A stretch of 64,000 nt of DNA from NCBI GenBank assembly GCA_028753945.1, contig JAPNXP010000011.1, forward strand, positions 4,092,001 through 4,156,000, written 5' to 3'. How positions within the stretch are numbered: the stretch's first letter is position 1; the number at the start of each line of letters is the position of its first letter. The stretch is from Hexactinellida sp. DTS-2022. Taxonomy: Eukaryota > Porifera > Hexactinellida. Below are positions 1 through 10,306 of the stretch, piece after piece. The notes under the pieces were generated by a model that saw only the letters and a list, made by a program, of their open reading frames with translations, did not search any database and had not been told where the DNA came from. A program made the position numbers and the translations under genes.

Positions 1-1199
1 TTGATCGTTCAATACATTTTCCACCTTCTCAATTTCCAATTCATTTCTAATTGGATATTGTACTAATATTCTCTGGACGCGAAGTATAGCAACTTTTAAT
101 TCCCCTATTCCAACCACTGCTCTATTGAAGTCAATGAACAACCGAAAGTAAAGGTACATTAGTGCAAGAAATCCGAACACTCGACTTGAAGTGAATTTCC
201 CTCCTCCCATAGCATAACTACTTAAACAGACCATAAGAATGTATAGTAAAGGAACAGATACTGCGAGGATATTCGCCAGTGCTTTGAAGAAATAACATGC
301 TAGAATTATATGGAATTCCTGTCTCCTGATGCGTTTAACTGAATCGGCTACTGCATACTCCCAAGCAAATGCCTTGATGAGACGAATTGATTCAATAAAT
401 TCCCTCACACGCTTGTTTCGAATGTCTGAGTACCTCAACGCGTTTCTATACAGATGGTTAATGGCATAGCTAATACTGAATTGCAATAAAAAGTGAATAC
501 CAAATCCTATTAGAATAAATATTGCCAACCATCCGATCTCAGTATAGGCTAGCGCTACCAATACTATTACCCAATGGGAGAGACTATTAAATAAATCATA
601 AAATTAAATACTTCATCGAACTTGAACAGATCTGAAGTAATAATGGTGAGAATATTCCCAAATGAAAGCATCTGTGTCTGAGAACACGACATAAATTGTA
701 ATTTGTCATAGATTGCTGCCGTCAACAAAATTCGATATTTCATGCCAACTATATGTAGACAGTACTCAACAGTTTGACTAAAGAATCCAACAAAGACAGC
801 ACAAAAAGCAACTAAAATTGCAATACTGATTAGCTGCCACATTGCATAGAGATTGGAATTCTCAAGTGCTCGTATTTGCCAAATCAACAGACAGAATAAC
901 CCACACTGCATTGTTATAAACACTAATCCCAAACAAATAATAAATACTAACGGTAGTACCTGCGTGCGAATGAGTGCTAGCCATAACTGCGGCTGCTTTC
1001 CTTTCTTATTGGAATTCTTAAGCTCTTTTTCCCAGTAATGAGAGAACTTGTTATAGAGATAATGCGCATCAAAAGTATCTGGTAAAATTGGTAATCTTGC
1101 TAGAGTGATAGGTGTCCGTGAAAATAGTTCTTTCACACTAAATGCAAGTATCCATAGGAAAGTTAATGAAGAAAATGACTTGTTGTTTTTATCTGACAT
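1..1199 (-). CDS. ABCC4-like (MRP-type) ABC transporter, 5' part, frameshifted, runs off the left edge
   Basis: The gene reads leftward from ATG at 1199. The first 210 residues hold the N-terminal linker (LPILPDTFDAHY, then a WEKEL motif) and the first helices of transmembrane domain 1, ending in TSDLFKFDEVFNFM, the counterpart of the SNDVNKFD stretch of ABCC4-type proteins. A stop appears at 567-569. Reading on from about 565 to 1 in another frame continues the same family without a gap: VALAYTEIGW, then the coupling-helix region IRLIKAFAWEY, then RVQRILVQYP, which marks the end of TMD1. The frames differ by one base at a GGG run, so one missing G (mutation or assembly error) would explain it. 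No spliceable intron fits. The nucleotide-binding domains lie beyond the window. Family known: efflux of organic anions and cyclic nucleotides across membranes; the substrate here is unknown. Confidence 0.8.
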
Positions 1200-1788
1200 T
1201 TAGAGTTACATTTGTAAATATAGCTCTACTTTCTCCACCTCTTGGTGTTATGCTTTATAATACTCGTTTGTGATGTTCCTATTCTGTCATGACCATTTTT
1301 AGTTACGTAGCTCTATTTTATTGGATATACCGCAAGTGATGCAATCCAATTAAGTATTTGTTATTGTGTAGCCCAAACAATGAGTCATGATGTGGAAAAC
1401 AGTAATTTATTAATATGCTTCTCTAGTATAGTATTGTAGTTTTAAATTTATACTATAAGATGCACAGTTATAAATCGTTGTGTCGGATTTCCAGCTGGGA
1501 GTACGCACCCGCCTGACCAGACCATTGGTGATAGAGATTTCAATTTGGACAGGAGATCGAGGATTTCCTGGAGATGTGCACCTCGAAGCCCGATTTCCAG
1601 TGACTCTTTTATAATTCGAATTACAATCGAAAATATAGATATTCATAGATGACTCGATGTGAGATATTGTATTCTTTTAAGGATGTTCTTTCTATTTATC
1701 AATTAAAATGAACAGGTCGCTAACCAATTTGAGGTTTATTAACGGTTTTACGTAAATCAGCCATCTTCGCCATATTGTAATTGCACTA
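1200..1788. other. Upstream region of the ABCC-like gene
   Basis: No gene seen. The left half should hold the 5' UTR and promoter of the leftward ABCC-like gene. The right half is a dispersed repeat listed separately. A 78-codon frame at 1410-1646 lies inside that repeat and has no family resemblance. Confidence 0.5.
1481..1786 (+). repeat. Dispersed repeat, copy 1 (partner at 9310-9672)
   Basis: Shared blocks with 9310-9672 in the same orientation include GGATAGAGATTT-like, TTTCCTGGAGATG, CACCTCGAAGCC, AAGGATGTTCTTTCTAT and AGGTCGCTAA, in the same order. Divergence and small indels suggest an old repeat family of unknown type. One copy lies just outside each end of the 2523-8810 transposon. 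Confidence 0.6.
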
Positions 1789-1961
1789 CAGTCAACTCTC
1801 GTTATAACGAAGTGCTTGGGACCTGTAAATTTCTTCGTTATAACGGATATTCGTTATAAGCGGATAATAATTAATGAATTTAGTGCTCTGGGGGAAAATC
1901 TCCATTTCATTATAAGCGGTTATTTCGTTATATCCGACTTCGTTATAACGGGAGTATATTG
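1789..1961. mobile_element. pogo/Tigger-like MITE, copy 1
   Basis: The ends are inverted copies of ACTCYCGTTATAACGAAGT: left at about 1794-1813, right at about 1936-1955. The left tip CAGTCAACTC is preceded by TA at 1787-1788. The CAGT...CGTTATAACGA tip is typical of pogo/Tigger-derived miniature elements. A reversed relative lies at 13550-14140. No coding capacity. The right tip is less well defined than the left. Confidence 0.7.
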
Positions 1962-2098
1962 ATTCTATAAGATTATTTGAATTTTTTAAAATTCGAACAT
2001 TAATTAAAAGATATTTAATTAATATGAAATGTAGTTCGAATATTGATATTCTATTTAAATACTAAATTTATTTGGTCAACCGAATAATTCGTAACCCA

Positions 2099-2189
2099 GC
2101 CAAATGCCAAATGCCAAATGCCAAATGCCAAATGCCAAATGCCAAATGCCAAATGCCAAATGCCAAATGCCAAATGCCAAATGCCAAAT
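2099..2189. repeat. Heptanucleotide tandem repeat (GCCAAAT)n
   Basis: Thirteen almost perfect head-to-tail copies of GCCAAAT. Open frames through it on both strands are artefacts of the repeat. Confidence 0.95.
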
Positions 2190-2522
2190 ACTTATATTCG
2201 GGAACCAACCGAATATCAAGTATATTTGGCAAATAGTAATTGGTCTATCCGAATACTGAACAGGTGTGGCATATCTGTGCGACAGGTACGGCGAGTGCCG
2301 TGCCACTGTTTCAATTGATTTCCAAATATCTGGGGCTTTATCACACATTGCTAAAATGAAATAGACTGAAACCGCTAAAAACAAGTTAAAATTCATCTGT
2401 GGTGTAACCGATACGGATGTTACTACCATCTATTGAAAGGTTAATGGTGCAGACAAACACTGTAACGATGGCGGTTAAATAGTTGATAACGATTTTGTAT
2501 ATAGGTAGTCCGTCGTCGCCGT
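2190..2522. other. Intergenic, no gene seen
   Basis: AT-rich single-copy-looking sequence between the heptamer array and the large MULE-type transposon. Nothing recognisable. Confidence 0.4.
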
Positions 2523-2528
2523 CGGATA

Positions 2529-2636
2529 CCGACAATTCGTACCACGACAATTCGTACCACGACAATTCGTACCAGACAATTCGTACCAGCGACAATTCGT
2601 ACCACGACAATTCGTACCACGACAATTGGTATCTAA
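2529..2636 (+). repeat. Left iterated arm of the 6.3 kb MULE-type element
   Basis: Seven units of a 15-bp repeat (CGACAATTCGTACCA with 14- and 16-bp variants), inverted relative to 8655-8804. The right arm has extra units, so the arms expand and contract independently. Confidence 0.9.
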
Positions 2637-3041
2637 TTTGATTGGTCTAATTATTTATAAAAGTTAGGTATAAATTATTGTATTTTAATTTGAGTATTAA
2701 ATTAAGGAATAAATTGCTGTATCTACAGTAAGATTAGAATTATAATATCTTGTGATCAACTAAATCGTTTCTATGAAGATGGAATTTATCTTTAAAATGA
2801 TAAACTAAACAATAGCAGTAGCTTCTATTCATCTGAGTAACTTTGATTGTTCTCAGGTAGCTTCGTCATGCTTCTATTCAGCTTCTATTCACCCGAGTAA
2901 CTTTGATTGTTCTCAGTAACTTCGTCATTAACTGGTTGCAAAATAAAATTATACAGCTATAAATAAAAATAGAGACAAAATTTATCAATTATAGTACTAT
3001 TCCAATACCTATATCGTAACTCAAGGGAAAGAAAAAAACAA

Positions 3042-4475
3042 ATGGAGCCCCCTCTGGCTCCGCCTTTTAGGCTACTGAAGACAGAGAGAGGAGGAAACAA
3101 GCTGGTGGAGAGAGGATATATTTACGGACAACATAGGAGAGTAGGAGAGGTGACGCATTGGCTGTGCGAGAAGAGAGGGATTTGTAATGCTAGAATACAC
3201 ACCCAAGGTACGGAGATAGTGAAGCGCACGAATGAGCACCTCCACGCCCCTGACGAGCAGGCAGTGAGCTGCTGTGAGACCAAGATAGGCATCAAGAGGC
3301 GGGCACGGGAGTCGCAGGACAGCTCACACCACATAGTGGGGGAGAGTATGGCGACGGTATCTGAGGGCACGGCTGTTAAGCTACCCAAGCTGGACAGCCT
3401 GAAGCGGACGATACAGCGCCAGCGCGTGCAGCAGCTGGCAGCCCCGGTGCAGCCTGCCGGTCTGGAGGAGCTGGTGCTACCGACAGAGTACCAGCAGACA
3501 GCCAAGGGGGAGCAGTTCCTCCTCTACGACTCGGGACCGGAGACGCAGAGGATCCTCATCTTCGGGACACAGCGCAACCTGGAGATGCTGCGACTGTCGG
3601 GCTACTGGATGGCTGACGGCACCTTCAAGACGGCTCCCTCCCTTTTCGCCCAGGTGTATGTGGTGCATGCACTCCGTGGAGGGCCTCAAGTCATGCGGGA
3701 TGGTCACCTGCTGCCGAGTCTGTTCGTGCTGCTGCCCAACAAGACGGAGGCTACCTACAGGAGGATGTGGGAGCAGATTCGCCTACTCTGTCCCCTTGCC
3801 CAGCCGAGGCGGATGCTCTTGGACTTCGAGAAGGCTGCGATTAACAGCTTTGAGGCGGTGTGGCCGGACACACTGGTCAAGTGCTGCTTCTTCCACCTCA
3901 CGCAGAACGTATGGCGCAAGGTGCAGGCTGCTGGCCTGCAGGCTGCCTACAGCCAGGACGAGGAGCTGGCTCTGCGCATCAGACACCTCCCAGCTCTCGC
4001 GTTCGCCCCGCTCACGGATGTGCCCGGCCTGTTTTCAGCTGTAGCGACGCTGCTCCCGATGCCAGAGGCCGCCGAGCTGGTCCTGTACTTCGAGGGGACC
4101 TACATCGGGCGTATTCTCCCAGGCGGCACATACCAGGCGCCGCTGTTCCCTATCGACCTCTGGAACTACCACATGGAGACGCCCTTCGGACTGCCTCGGA
4201 CTACCAACGCCGTGGAGGCCTGGCACCGCAGCTTTAACGCCACTGTTGGCTGCCACCATCCTACCATATGGAAGTTCTTAGCTGCCCTGAAGCGGGAGCA
4301 GGGCCTTGTGGAGGTGCGGCAGGCTAAGTTCACCGCGGGAGCGGCGCCCACCAAGCGGAAGAGCGCACAGGCTAACGAGGAGAAGCTGGTTAATCTAGTC
4401 ACCACTTATTATAGTCGTAATCGTATAGAGTTCTTGAGAGGAGTAGCACATCATTTCAGTTTGGGAGCGGATTAA
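3042..4475 (+). CDS. FLYWCH zinc finger + MULE-superfamily transposase (477 aa)
   Basis: Single-exon frame from a true ATG. Residues about 10-70 read as a FLYWCH zinc finger (YIYGQHRR, then HWLCEKRGICNARIH, ending HLHAP). Residues about 185-420 are a MULE transposase core: ADGTFKTAP with Asp192, LLDFEKAAINSF with Asp261, a CCFFHLTQ motif at about 281-288, and NAVEAWHRSFN with Glu392, giving an intact-looking DDE triad. Family known: cut-and-paste transposition of Mutator-like elements. The gene is far richer in GC than the surrounding DNA and its codon use differs from the neighbouring host genes, which suggests recent arrival or a different mutational history. A nearly identical inverted partial copy starts only 18 bp past the stop. 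Confidence 0.9.
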   Translation: MEPPLAPPFRLLKTERGGNKLVERGYIYGQHRRVGEVTHWLCEKRGICNARIHTQGTEIVKRTNEHLHAPDEQAVSCCETKIGIKRRARESQDSSHHIVGESMATVSEGTAVKLPKLDSLKRTIQRQRVQQLAAPVQPAGLEELVLPTEYQQTAKGEQFLLYDSGPETQRILIFGTQRNLEMLRLSGYWMADGTFKTAPSLFAQVYVVHALRGGPQVMRDGHLLPSLFVLLPNKTEATYRRMWEQIRLLCPLAQPRRMLLDFEKAAINSFEAVWPDTLVKCCFFHLTQNVWRKVQAAGLQAAYSQDEELALRIRHLPALAFAPLTDVPGLFSAVATLLPMPEAAELVLYFEGTYIGRILPGGTYQAPLFPIDLWNYHMETPFGLPRTTNAVEAWHRSFNATVGCHHPTIWKFLAALKREQGLVEVRQAKFTAGAAPTKRKSAQANEEKLVNLVTTYYSRNRIEFLRGVAHHFSLGAD

Positions 4476-5626
4476 TACCTATCACTAGGCTGTTAATCCC
4501 TCTCTTCTGAATTGGTGTGCCACGCAGCTAAGAACTTCCATATGGTAGGATGGTGGCAGCCAACAGTGGCGTTAAAGCTGCGGTGCCAGGCCTCCACGGC
4601 GTTGGTGGTCCGAGGCAGTCCGAAGGGCGTCTCCATGTGGTAGTTCCAGAGGTCGATAGGGAACAGCGGCGCCTGGTATGTGCCGCCTGGGAGAATACGC
4701 CCGATGTAGGTCTGCTCGAAGTACAGGACCAGCTCGGCGGCCTCTGGCATCGGGAGCAGCGTCGCTACAGCTGAAAACAGGCCGGGCACATCCGTGAGCG
4801 GGGCGAACGCGAGAGCTGGGAGGTGTCTGATGCGCAGAGCCAGCTCCTCGTCCTGGCTGTAGGCAGCCTGCAGGCCAGCAGCCTGCACCTTGCGCCATAC
4901 GTTCTGCGTGAGGTGGAAGAAGCAGCACTTGACCAGTGTGTCCGGCCACACCGCCTCAAAGCTGTTAATCGCAGCCTTCTCGAAGTCCAAGAGCATCCGC
5001 CTCGGCTGGGCAAGGGGACAGAGTAGGCGAATCTGCTCCCACATCCTCCTGTAGGTAGCCTCCGTCTTGTTGGGCAGCAGCACGAACAGACTCGGCAGCA
5101 GGTGACCATCCCGCATGACTTGAGGCCCTCCACGGAGTGCATGCACCACATACACCTGGGCGAAAAGGGAGGGAGCCGTCTTGAAGGTGCCGTCAGCCAT
5201 CCAGTAGCCCGACAGTCGCAGCATCTCCAGGTTGCGCTGTGTCCCGAAGATGAGGATCCTCTGCGTCTCCGGTCCCGAGTCGTAGAGGAGGAACTGCTCC
5301 CCCTTGGCTGTCTGCTGGTACTCTGTCGGTAGCACCAGCTCCTCCAGACCGGCAGGCTGCACCGGGGCTGCCAGCTGCTGCACGCGCTGGCGCTGTATCG
5401 TCCGCTTCAGGCTGTCCAGCTTGGGTAGCTTAACAGCCGTGCCCTCAGATACCGTCGCCATACTCTCCCCCACTATGTGGTGTGAGCTGTCCTGCGACTC
5501 CCGTGCCCGCCTCTTGATGCCTATCTTGGTCTCACAGCAGCTCACTGCCTGCTCGTCAGGGGCGTGGAGGTGCTCATTCGTGCGCTTCACTATCTCCGTA
5601 CCTTGGGTGTGTATTCTAGCATTACA
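3183..5626. repeat. Near-perfect 1.1 kb inverted repeat (palindrome) of the MULE transposase gene
   Basis: 3183-4285 pairs with 4524-5626; coordinates of paired bases always sum to 8809, so there is no net indel over 1103 bp. Only a handful of substitutions were seen (for example GG versus CA, which changes Gly-Thr to Gln-Thr). The spacer is 238 bp and contains the 3' end of the intact gene. Both edges are abrupt. Confidence 0.95.
4493..5626 (-). pseudogene. Truncated inverted copy of the MULE transposase
   Basis: Mirror copy of codons about 48-415 of the transposase at 3042-4475. It lacks the start codon and the first half of the FLYWCH finger; the frame enters through unrelated sequence at about 5640 with no ATG. 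It ends in a foreign nine-residue tail just after FLAA. All three catalytic acidic residues are kept. The absence of both gene ends argues that it is non-functional as a gene, but it makes the locus a large palindrome. Confidence 0.85.
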
Positions 5627-5649
5627 TTTCTTCTCTCTTTCCAATCAGC

Positions 5650-7140
5650 CAATGTCATCCTCTCCTCTCTCCTCTCCTCTCCATCAGGTGCAGCTACCAA
5701 AGAAGAAGGACAGCTGTCAAGATGTGGTAGCTGCACCTACAACTCTCTCTCCACCAGCATTTTTCTAAGTTATCTCTTAATAATTCTACAATAATCAAAT
5801 CAAAACTTAATTCTACAATAATATAATCAAAACTTAATTCTACAAATCTACAATTATTTCTACAAATCAAATCAAAAACTTAATTCTACAACTCAATTAA
5901 TCAAATCTTCGTTATTTTTTATCTATTTTGTAATCATTATATTATTATTTTTATTATTATTGTCCAATTGAATAAATCATTGTAATCAATTCTTTTAAGT
6001 TTTAATTAACCATTATAATAACTAAAGGATAAGCCGACATGGATTAATTATTATCCTCTGTTCTACAAGAGGGATTTGAACTGGGTCTGTAAGTACTGTA
6101 GAATCAGGTTAATACGAAGAAAGATAAAGCGAAATATCGGTTAAAGCGCACAAGGTTAGATTTAACTGGCAACGGTTAATACGAATTTCGCACAAGAGGA
6201 ATAAATTTTGATGAACTGTAGTAGCTCATTTTTGAGAGCTGTTCTAGCTGGCAAAGTAAGGGGATTGGTTAACCGTTCTGAGATTACGGTTGCGATTCGT
6301 ATTCGGGTTCGTACTCCCTTCTTACTTTCGTACTCCCTTATTCGGGCACTGTCATCGGGAGCAGAGGCTGCCCATGACTAGAATTTACCCGGATCTTAGA
6401 AGTACAATGGCTAGTAATGTGCAATCCCAAAGTGTATAATCCATATTTTCTAGATTCATTCAGAAAATATAAAAAACGGTTGGTATCTTTAGGATGTGTA
6501 GTATTTCTAGGAAAATAATATGCAGTAATACGATGTGTTTTCCATTCGTACTCAAAATTATAATATATACATTTATGATCGCATCATAGGTGGCTTGATT
6601 AAGGGTACTGAGAAAGTAAGTAGTAAATTAAATAGGTACACTAGAAAATCATGAATATGCGAATTCGTGACCTACGGTGAATAATTCAAATGTTTTGAGA
6701 AGGTGAAAGAATGCAAACGAAAATAATCTGAAAAATATTAACTGATTTTCCATATTTTCGTGCAACAATGTTGCAAGAAATGGAACATGTTCAATTCCAT
6801 GCAACATGTTGCATGCAATAATATTGCGTGCAACAATCAACATACACCATACAACTAAGTTGTATGCAACTTTGTTGCATCGTGTATGGTGGGTGAATAT
6901 GGCTTAAGTACGTGGTTAACTTAGTGAATACTGAGGGTGATCAGTAGTTATTAGAATTTCATGAATTAATGAATTGAGACAATTATTATTATATAGTCAT
7001 AGTGGATAGCATAAACTACACTGAAAAGTTGCTAGAATGAAAATTTGAAGGCAATGCTAATAAGATAATTGAGAATTAGTTTCGTATAGTAGCTCATTAC
7101 TAGTTGGACAAGTATAGATTCGTTTCAAGTGATCTTTTCG
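5650..7140. other. Interior of the MULE-type element, no gene seen
   Basis: AT-rich non-coding sequence. Noted: a 13-bp inverted pair GTGCAGCTACCA / TGGTAGCTGCAC near 5690-5736; AATTCTACAA-rich low complexity at 5780-5890; pogo-like fragments with GTTAATACGAA near 6090-6190; a dense set of TTGCAACA-type palindromes at 6760-6890. None supports a gene. Confidence 0.4.
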
Positions 7141-7145
7141 ATTTA

Positions 7146-7928
7146 CTATGTGGCTTTCCAGTATAATATTGTGCATGCTTCACGCACAACGCTTGATTGC
7201 TCGACAATTAGCGAACCACAGAATTTGAGACATGTGAGATAATGGTTTACAACAGTAACTGAAAATGCACGATGCCATGTTTCTACAGCGTTCGTGGTTA
7301 TAGGTAATCCGTATGTAACTAAACTGATTTCATTCCACATTGGAATTGGGAATAAAGGCAAATCACAGTATCCGAATTGATCCTTTTTCCCCGACATATG
7401 TATTCTTATGATAAGAAAAAAGGGCAATGCTTCAGTTGGAAATTGGGATTTAAGCTGTTCAAATGGTGTTAATATATACTGCGGGGGTAAGTAAATATGC
7501 CAAAGTAGGCAACTTTCTACAAATTAGTGCGAAATCTGGATCGTTCAAATACCGAATTTGTAGACATAATTATTGTACTTTCCTATACACTGATTGCGAT
7601 AAGTGGAAAATCAGCCCTTGAAATACAGTGGAATTGCTTTATTAGCAACTCGCATTTTGCATGGAATTTGGTTGCTAATAGGGGAACAGAAATAACATTA
7701 AAAGCTCGCTTGGGATATTAAAATATGTTGCAAATAGAGCAATGTTGCTAATAGGGGAGTTGCTAATAAAGCAATTCCACTGTATGTCATTTGCCAACAC
7801 TTCTCTGAAAGGTTAATCGAACCCTGCTCGAAATCAATCAAAAGGTAATTTGGGTTGGAGTCTGGACTTAAGCGTTTGATACTATTCCACATCCTTCTGT
7901 TTTCCCAAGGAATCGACAAATAATCCAT
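7146..7928 (-). pseudogene. Decayed MULE transposase fragment, split by a MITE
   Basis: Reading leftward from 7928, RRMWNSIKRLSPDSN and LLIDFEQGSINLSEKCWQM match the TYRRMWEQI...LLDFEKAAINSFEAVWPDT part of the transposase at 3042. After a 157-bp insertion the match resumes with frameshifts and stops (FHLSQSVYRKVQ, DFAL.CRKLPTLAYLLT), then reopens as LPLFPIPMWNEI and TTNAVETWHRAFSVTV, which keeps the third catalytic Glu. It is more divergent from the 3042 gene than the 4524-5626 copy, so it is an older relative rather than a recent duplicate. Confidence 0.85.
7626..7782. mobile_element. 157-bp TA-flanked MITE inserted in the decayed MULE gene
   Basis: Perfect inverted tips CAGTGGAATTGCTTTATTAG at 7626 and its complement ending at 7782, continuing to GCAACT. 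TA flanks both sides (7624-7625, 7783-7784), as for mariner/pogo-type insertion. Removing it rejoins the transposase reading WQMT to the FKG/FHLSQ stretch. Confidence 0.92.
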
Positions 7929-8654
7929 ACTATTTTAAAAGTATATTCATTAAATTCATTAAATAGACAACAGCTCTCACCAGAACCATTCTAGACAACA
8001 ACACTGCACTGTAACTTTATTTAATATTAGGCTAATATAAAGTGAGATCTTCCGTGTCAATTTGAAGTTTATTAATTAATTTCGGATAAACCACTGTTAA
8101 TCTTGTTACCAGGGGTAGAATCTACACTGATAATATCTATCAATGACTCATTAAATTGTATGTTGAAACTTGAAATTTATAAGTTAGGGCATATACAACT
8201 AGACGCTTAGAAAGTTGAGTGTTTTAAAAGATTGAATCCTTGCCATTATGATATAGTAAGAAAGTGAGACTGTTCGCTACAACTTACAAAGGGCATTCGG
8301 TACTGGTTCCATAAACGTTTCTCATAACTAATAATCATTCAATAGAATGAAAGCATATATTAATGATATTTTTAAACATCTCGTAATTGAGGTTAAATTC
8401 AGAATGGATCAAAGCAAGTAAGAGTATGTAATTACTCAACACTCGCAGAATAAACTTATTTAATCTAGTTTAAATAAATAGTCACACAATGATTAGTTAC
8501 CAAGTAAAAGGAATTCTTGATCTTGTAACGTTATTTCGTCAATTATTAGATTGCATCGTAAAAGAATAAAATATGCATTCAAATTCACCAATTCAATCAT
8601 ATTTTCATTAGAATAACAAAACAACTCTTATAAATAATTAGACCAATCAAATTA

Positions 8655-8804
8655 GATACGAATTGTCGTGGTACCAATTGTCGTGGTACGAATTGTCGTG
8701 GTACCAATTGTCGTGGTACGAATTGTCGTGGTACGAATTGTCGCTGGTACGAATTGTCTGGTACGAATTGTCGTGGTACGAATTGTCGTGGTACGAATTG
8801 TCGG
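8655..8804 (-). repeat. Right iterated arm of the 6.3 kb MULE-type element
   Basis: Ten units of the 15-bp repeat in inverted orientation relative to 2529-2636. Some units read GGTACCAATTG instead of GGTACGAATTG. Open frames across it (NSYHD or QFVPR repeats) are artefacts. Confidence 0.9.
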
Positions 8805-8810
8805 ACTTCC

Positions 8811-10306
8811 CGTCGCCGTACCACTTTGAATAATAAAATTCTTCCCGAATCCGCTGTCCACTTTTGAAAAGCATGTGCCGCGGCTGTGAACTATACTATT
8901 TGGTGGCAACCTTCACCCTTGCTATTAAATTTTCATCAGACCGAAATTACACTTGTACGACTCCAAGAAAATTTCTTTGTAGGATTCTTTATAAGGCTGA
9001 AACGAATATACCGAATATTCGAATATTCGTTCGAAATGATTGAACGTATATTAGTTCGTTTCCAAACTAATATTCGTTTACTACTTTTTGGACAACAACA
9101 TGATTTTTGTATAGTTGGAGAGATCGTTAGAAATTCTTACCTTTTTGTGTCCATTTTAAGTCTAGTCCACTTTGTAACTATGATGAAACTATTGTAACAA
9201 AAAGCTATTTTCACTGTATTTTTAGTGTGCTTCTTCTAGTAAAAAACATTATAGCTGCTACTATAAGTTTTTTACTATAAGTGCACACTATTTAATTCGT
9301 TCTGAACTTCTGATAGAGTTCCAGCCGTACGCGATGGCCTGACTTAGTCTGACTAGACCATTAGGGATAGAGATTTTAAATTTAGACATAGGATAGAAAA
9401 TTTCCTGGAGATGATCACCTCGAAGCCTGAATTCTCAATTTTGACTTTGTTCGTCAGTTATATCGAAATTTGTTTTCTGGTCTAGTTACTCTTCGATAAT
9501 TCGAATTAGTAATTGAAAATATAGAGGTTGTATTCTCCTAAGGATGTTCTTTCTATATATCAATTAAAATGAATAGGTCGCTAATCAATTCTACGTTTTA
9601 TTAACGTTTTTTTACGTAAATCAGTTTTGACGTAAATCTTCTCCATGTTGTAATTATAATTACACTATAGTATCTTTTGAACATATTTACATAAGCCTAT
9701 TATGCTGCTAGATAATGACTGTAATTTGATTGGTTGTAATGAAGCTGTGATTCATACAAAATTAAAACACTTGGAACATTTTACTTATTCCTATACTTAT
9801 TCCTATTTCTATTTGTAATAGTTATTCTTAGTTTATTAACTTAATTAAAAATTTGAAATCTTTACAATTAAAACATTAAATTAAGATGAATTGTAATTTG
9901 AATATTGAAATTATATTTGAATCAAACGTTGGGTGCGGCTTGTGCAAAGCCGCTGGTTTTTATAGTATAGAATCTAATTCGGATAATTAATTACTAGTAT
10001 ATTAGGAATATAATTTGTATTTTCATACATTAAGTCATCTTAATTATATGTTATGGCACAAGACAATGCTTGTAAGTATTCTTTAGAAATATTTCTATTT
10101 ACAAGCACCTTACTAGCTATTGTATTCAATTGTATATGTTATCCATTGTTGATAAAAACATATAGATAGGCAGAAATGGTAAATAAATATAAATAAATAG
10201 ATTTTAAAACGTACATATATAAATTTTATATTACTTGTATCAATAAATTACTTGAATTAATAAAGTACTCGGTATCAATAGTATCAATAAAGTTTTTGGA
10301 TTACTT
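8811..10306. other. Intergenic region upstream of the first GLUT12-like gene
   Basis: No gene supported. A 103-codon plus-strand frame at 8886-9197 is AT-rich, runs through GAATATTCG-type repeats and has no recognisable motif. 9310-9672 is a dispersed repeat (separate entry). 9673-10306 is AT-rich and should hold the promoter of the gene starting at 10307; ACATATATAAATTT at about 10212 could serve as a TATA element. Confidence 0.4.
9310..9672 (+). repeat. Dispersed repeat, copy 2 (partner at 1481-1786)
   Basis: Same order of blocks as copy 1: GACCATTAGGGATAGAG, TTTCCTGGAGATG, CACCTCGAAGCC, AAGGATGTTCTTTCTAT, AGGTCGCTAA. It carries an extra stretch of about 60 bp around 9440-9500. Confidence 0.6.

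Larger units (their letters stand above)
2523..8810. mobile_element. MULE-type DNA transposon, 6.3 kb, with iterated-repeat terminal inverted repeats
   Basis: Both ends are arrays of a 15-bp unit (CGACAATTCGTACCA), left in one orientation (2529-2636), right in the reverse (8655-8804). Even irregular units (a 14-mer and a 16-mer) match in the same order from the tips. Beyond the arrays the inverted match continues (TCTAATTTGATTGGTC, ATTATTTATAA). CGTCGCCGT occurs directly at 2514-2522 and 8811-8819 and is a candidate 9-bp target duplication, the size usual for Mutator-like elements. Inside are a FLYWCH-MULE transposase gene, an inverted truncated copy, and a third decayed copy. The exact outer limits depend on accepting that 9-bp repeat. 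Confidence 0.75.

Noticed and set aside
1410-1646. 78-codon minus-strand frame
   Set aside because: Lies in a dispersed repeat whose second copy (9310-9672) does not keep the frame.
2100-2190. CRISPR-like array of short repeats
   Set aside because: Contiguous heptamers without spacers, in a eukaryotic window; a simple tandem repeat.
2386-2625. Open frame with SWYEL repeats
   Set aside because: Product of the 15-bp arm repeat of the MULE-type element. The same applies to NSYHD and QFVPR frames at 8597-8909.
3122-5151. Several further frames of 67-128 codons across the MULE palindrome
   Set aside because: Shadows of the GC-rich transposase gene in other frames and on the other arm.
8886-9197. 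103-codon plus-strand frame
   Set aside because: AT-rich, contains GAATATTCG repeats, no domain, no splice context; chance frame.
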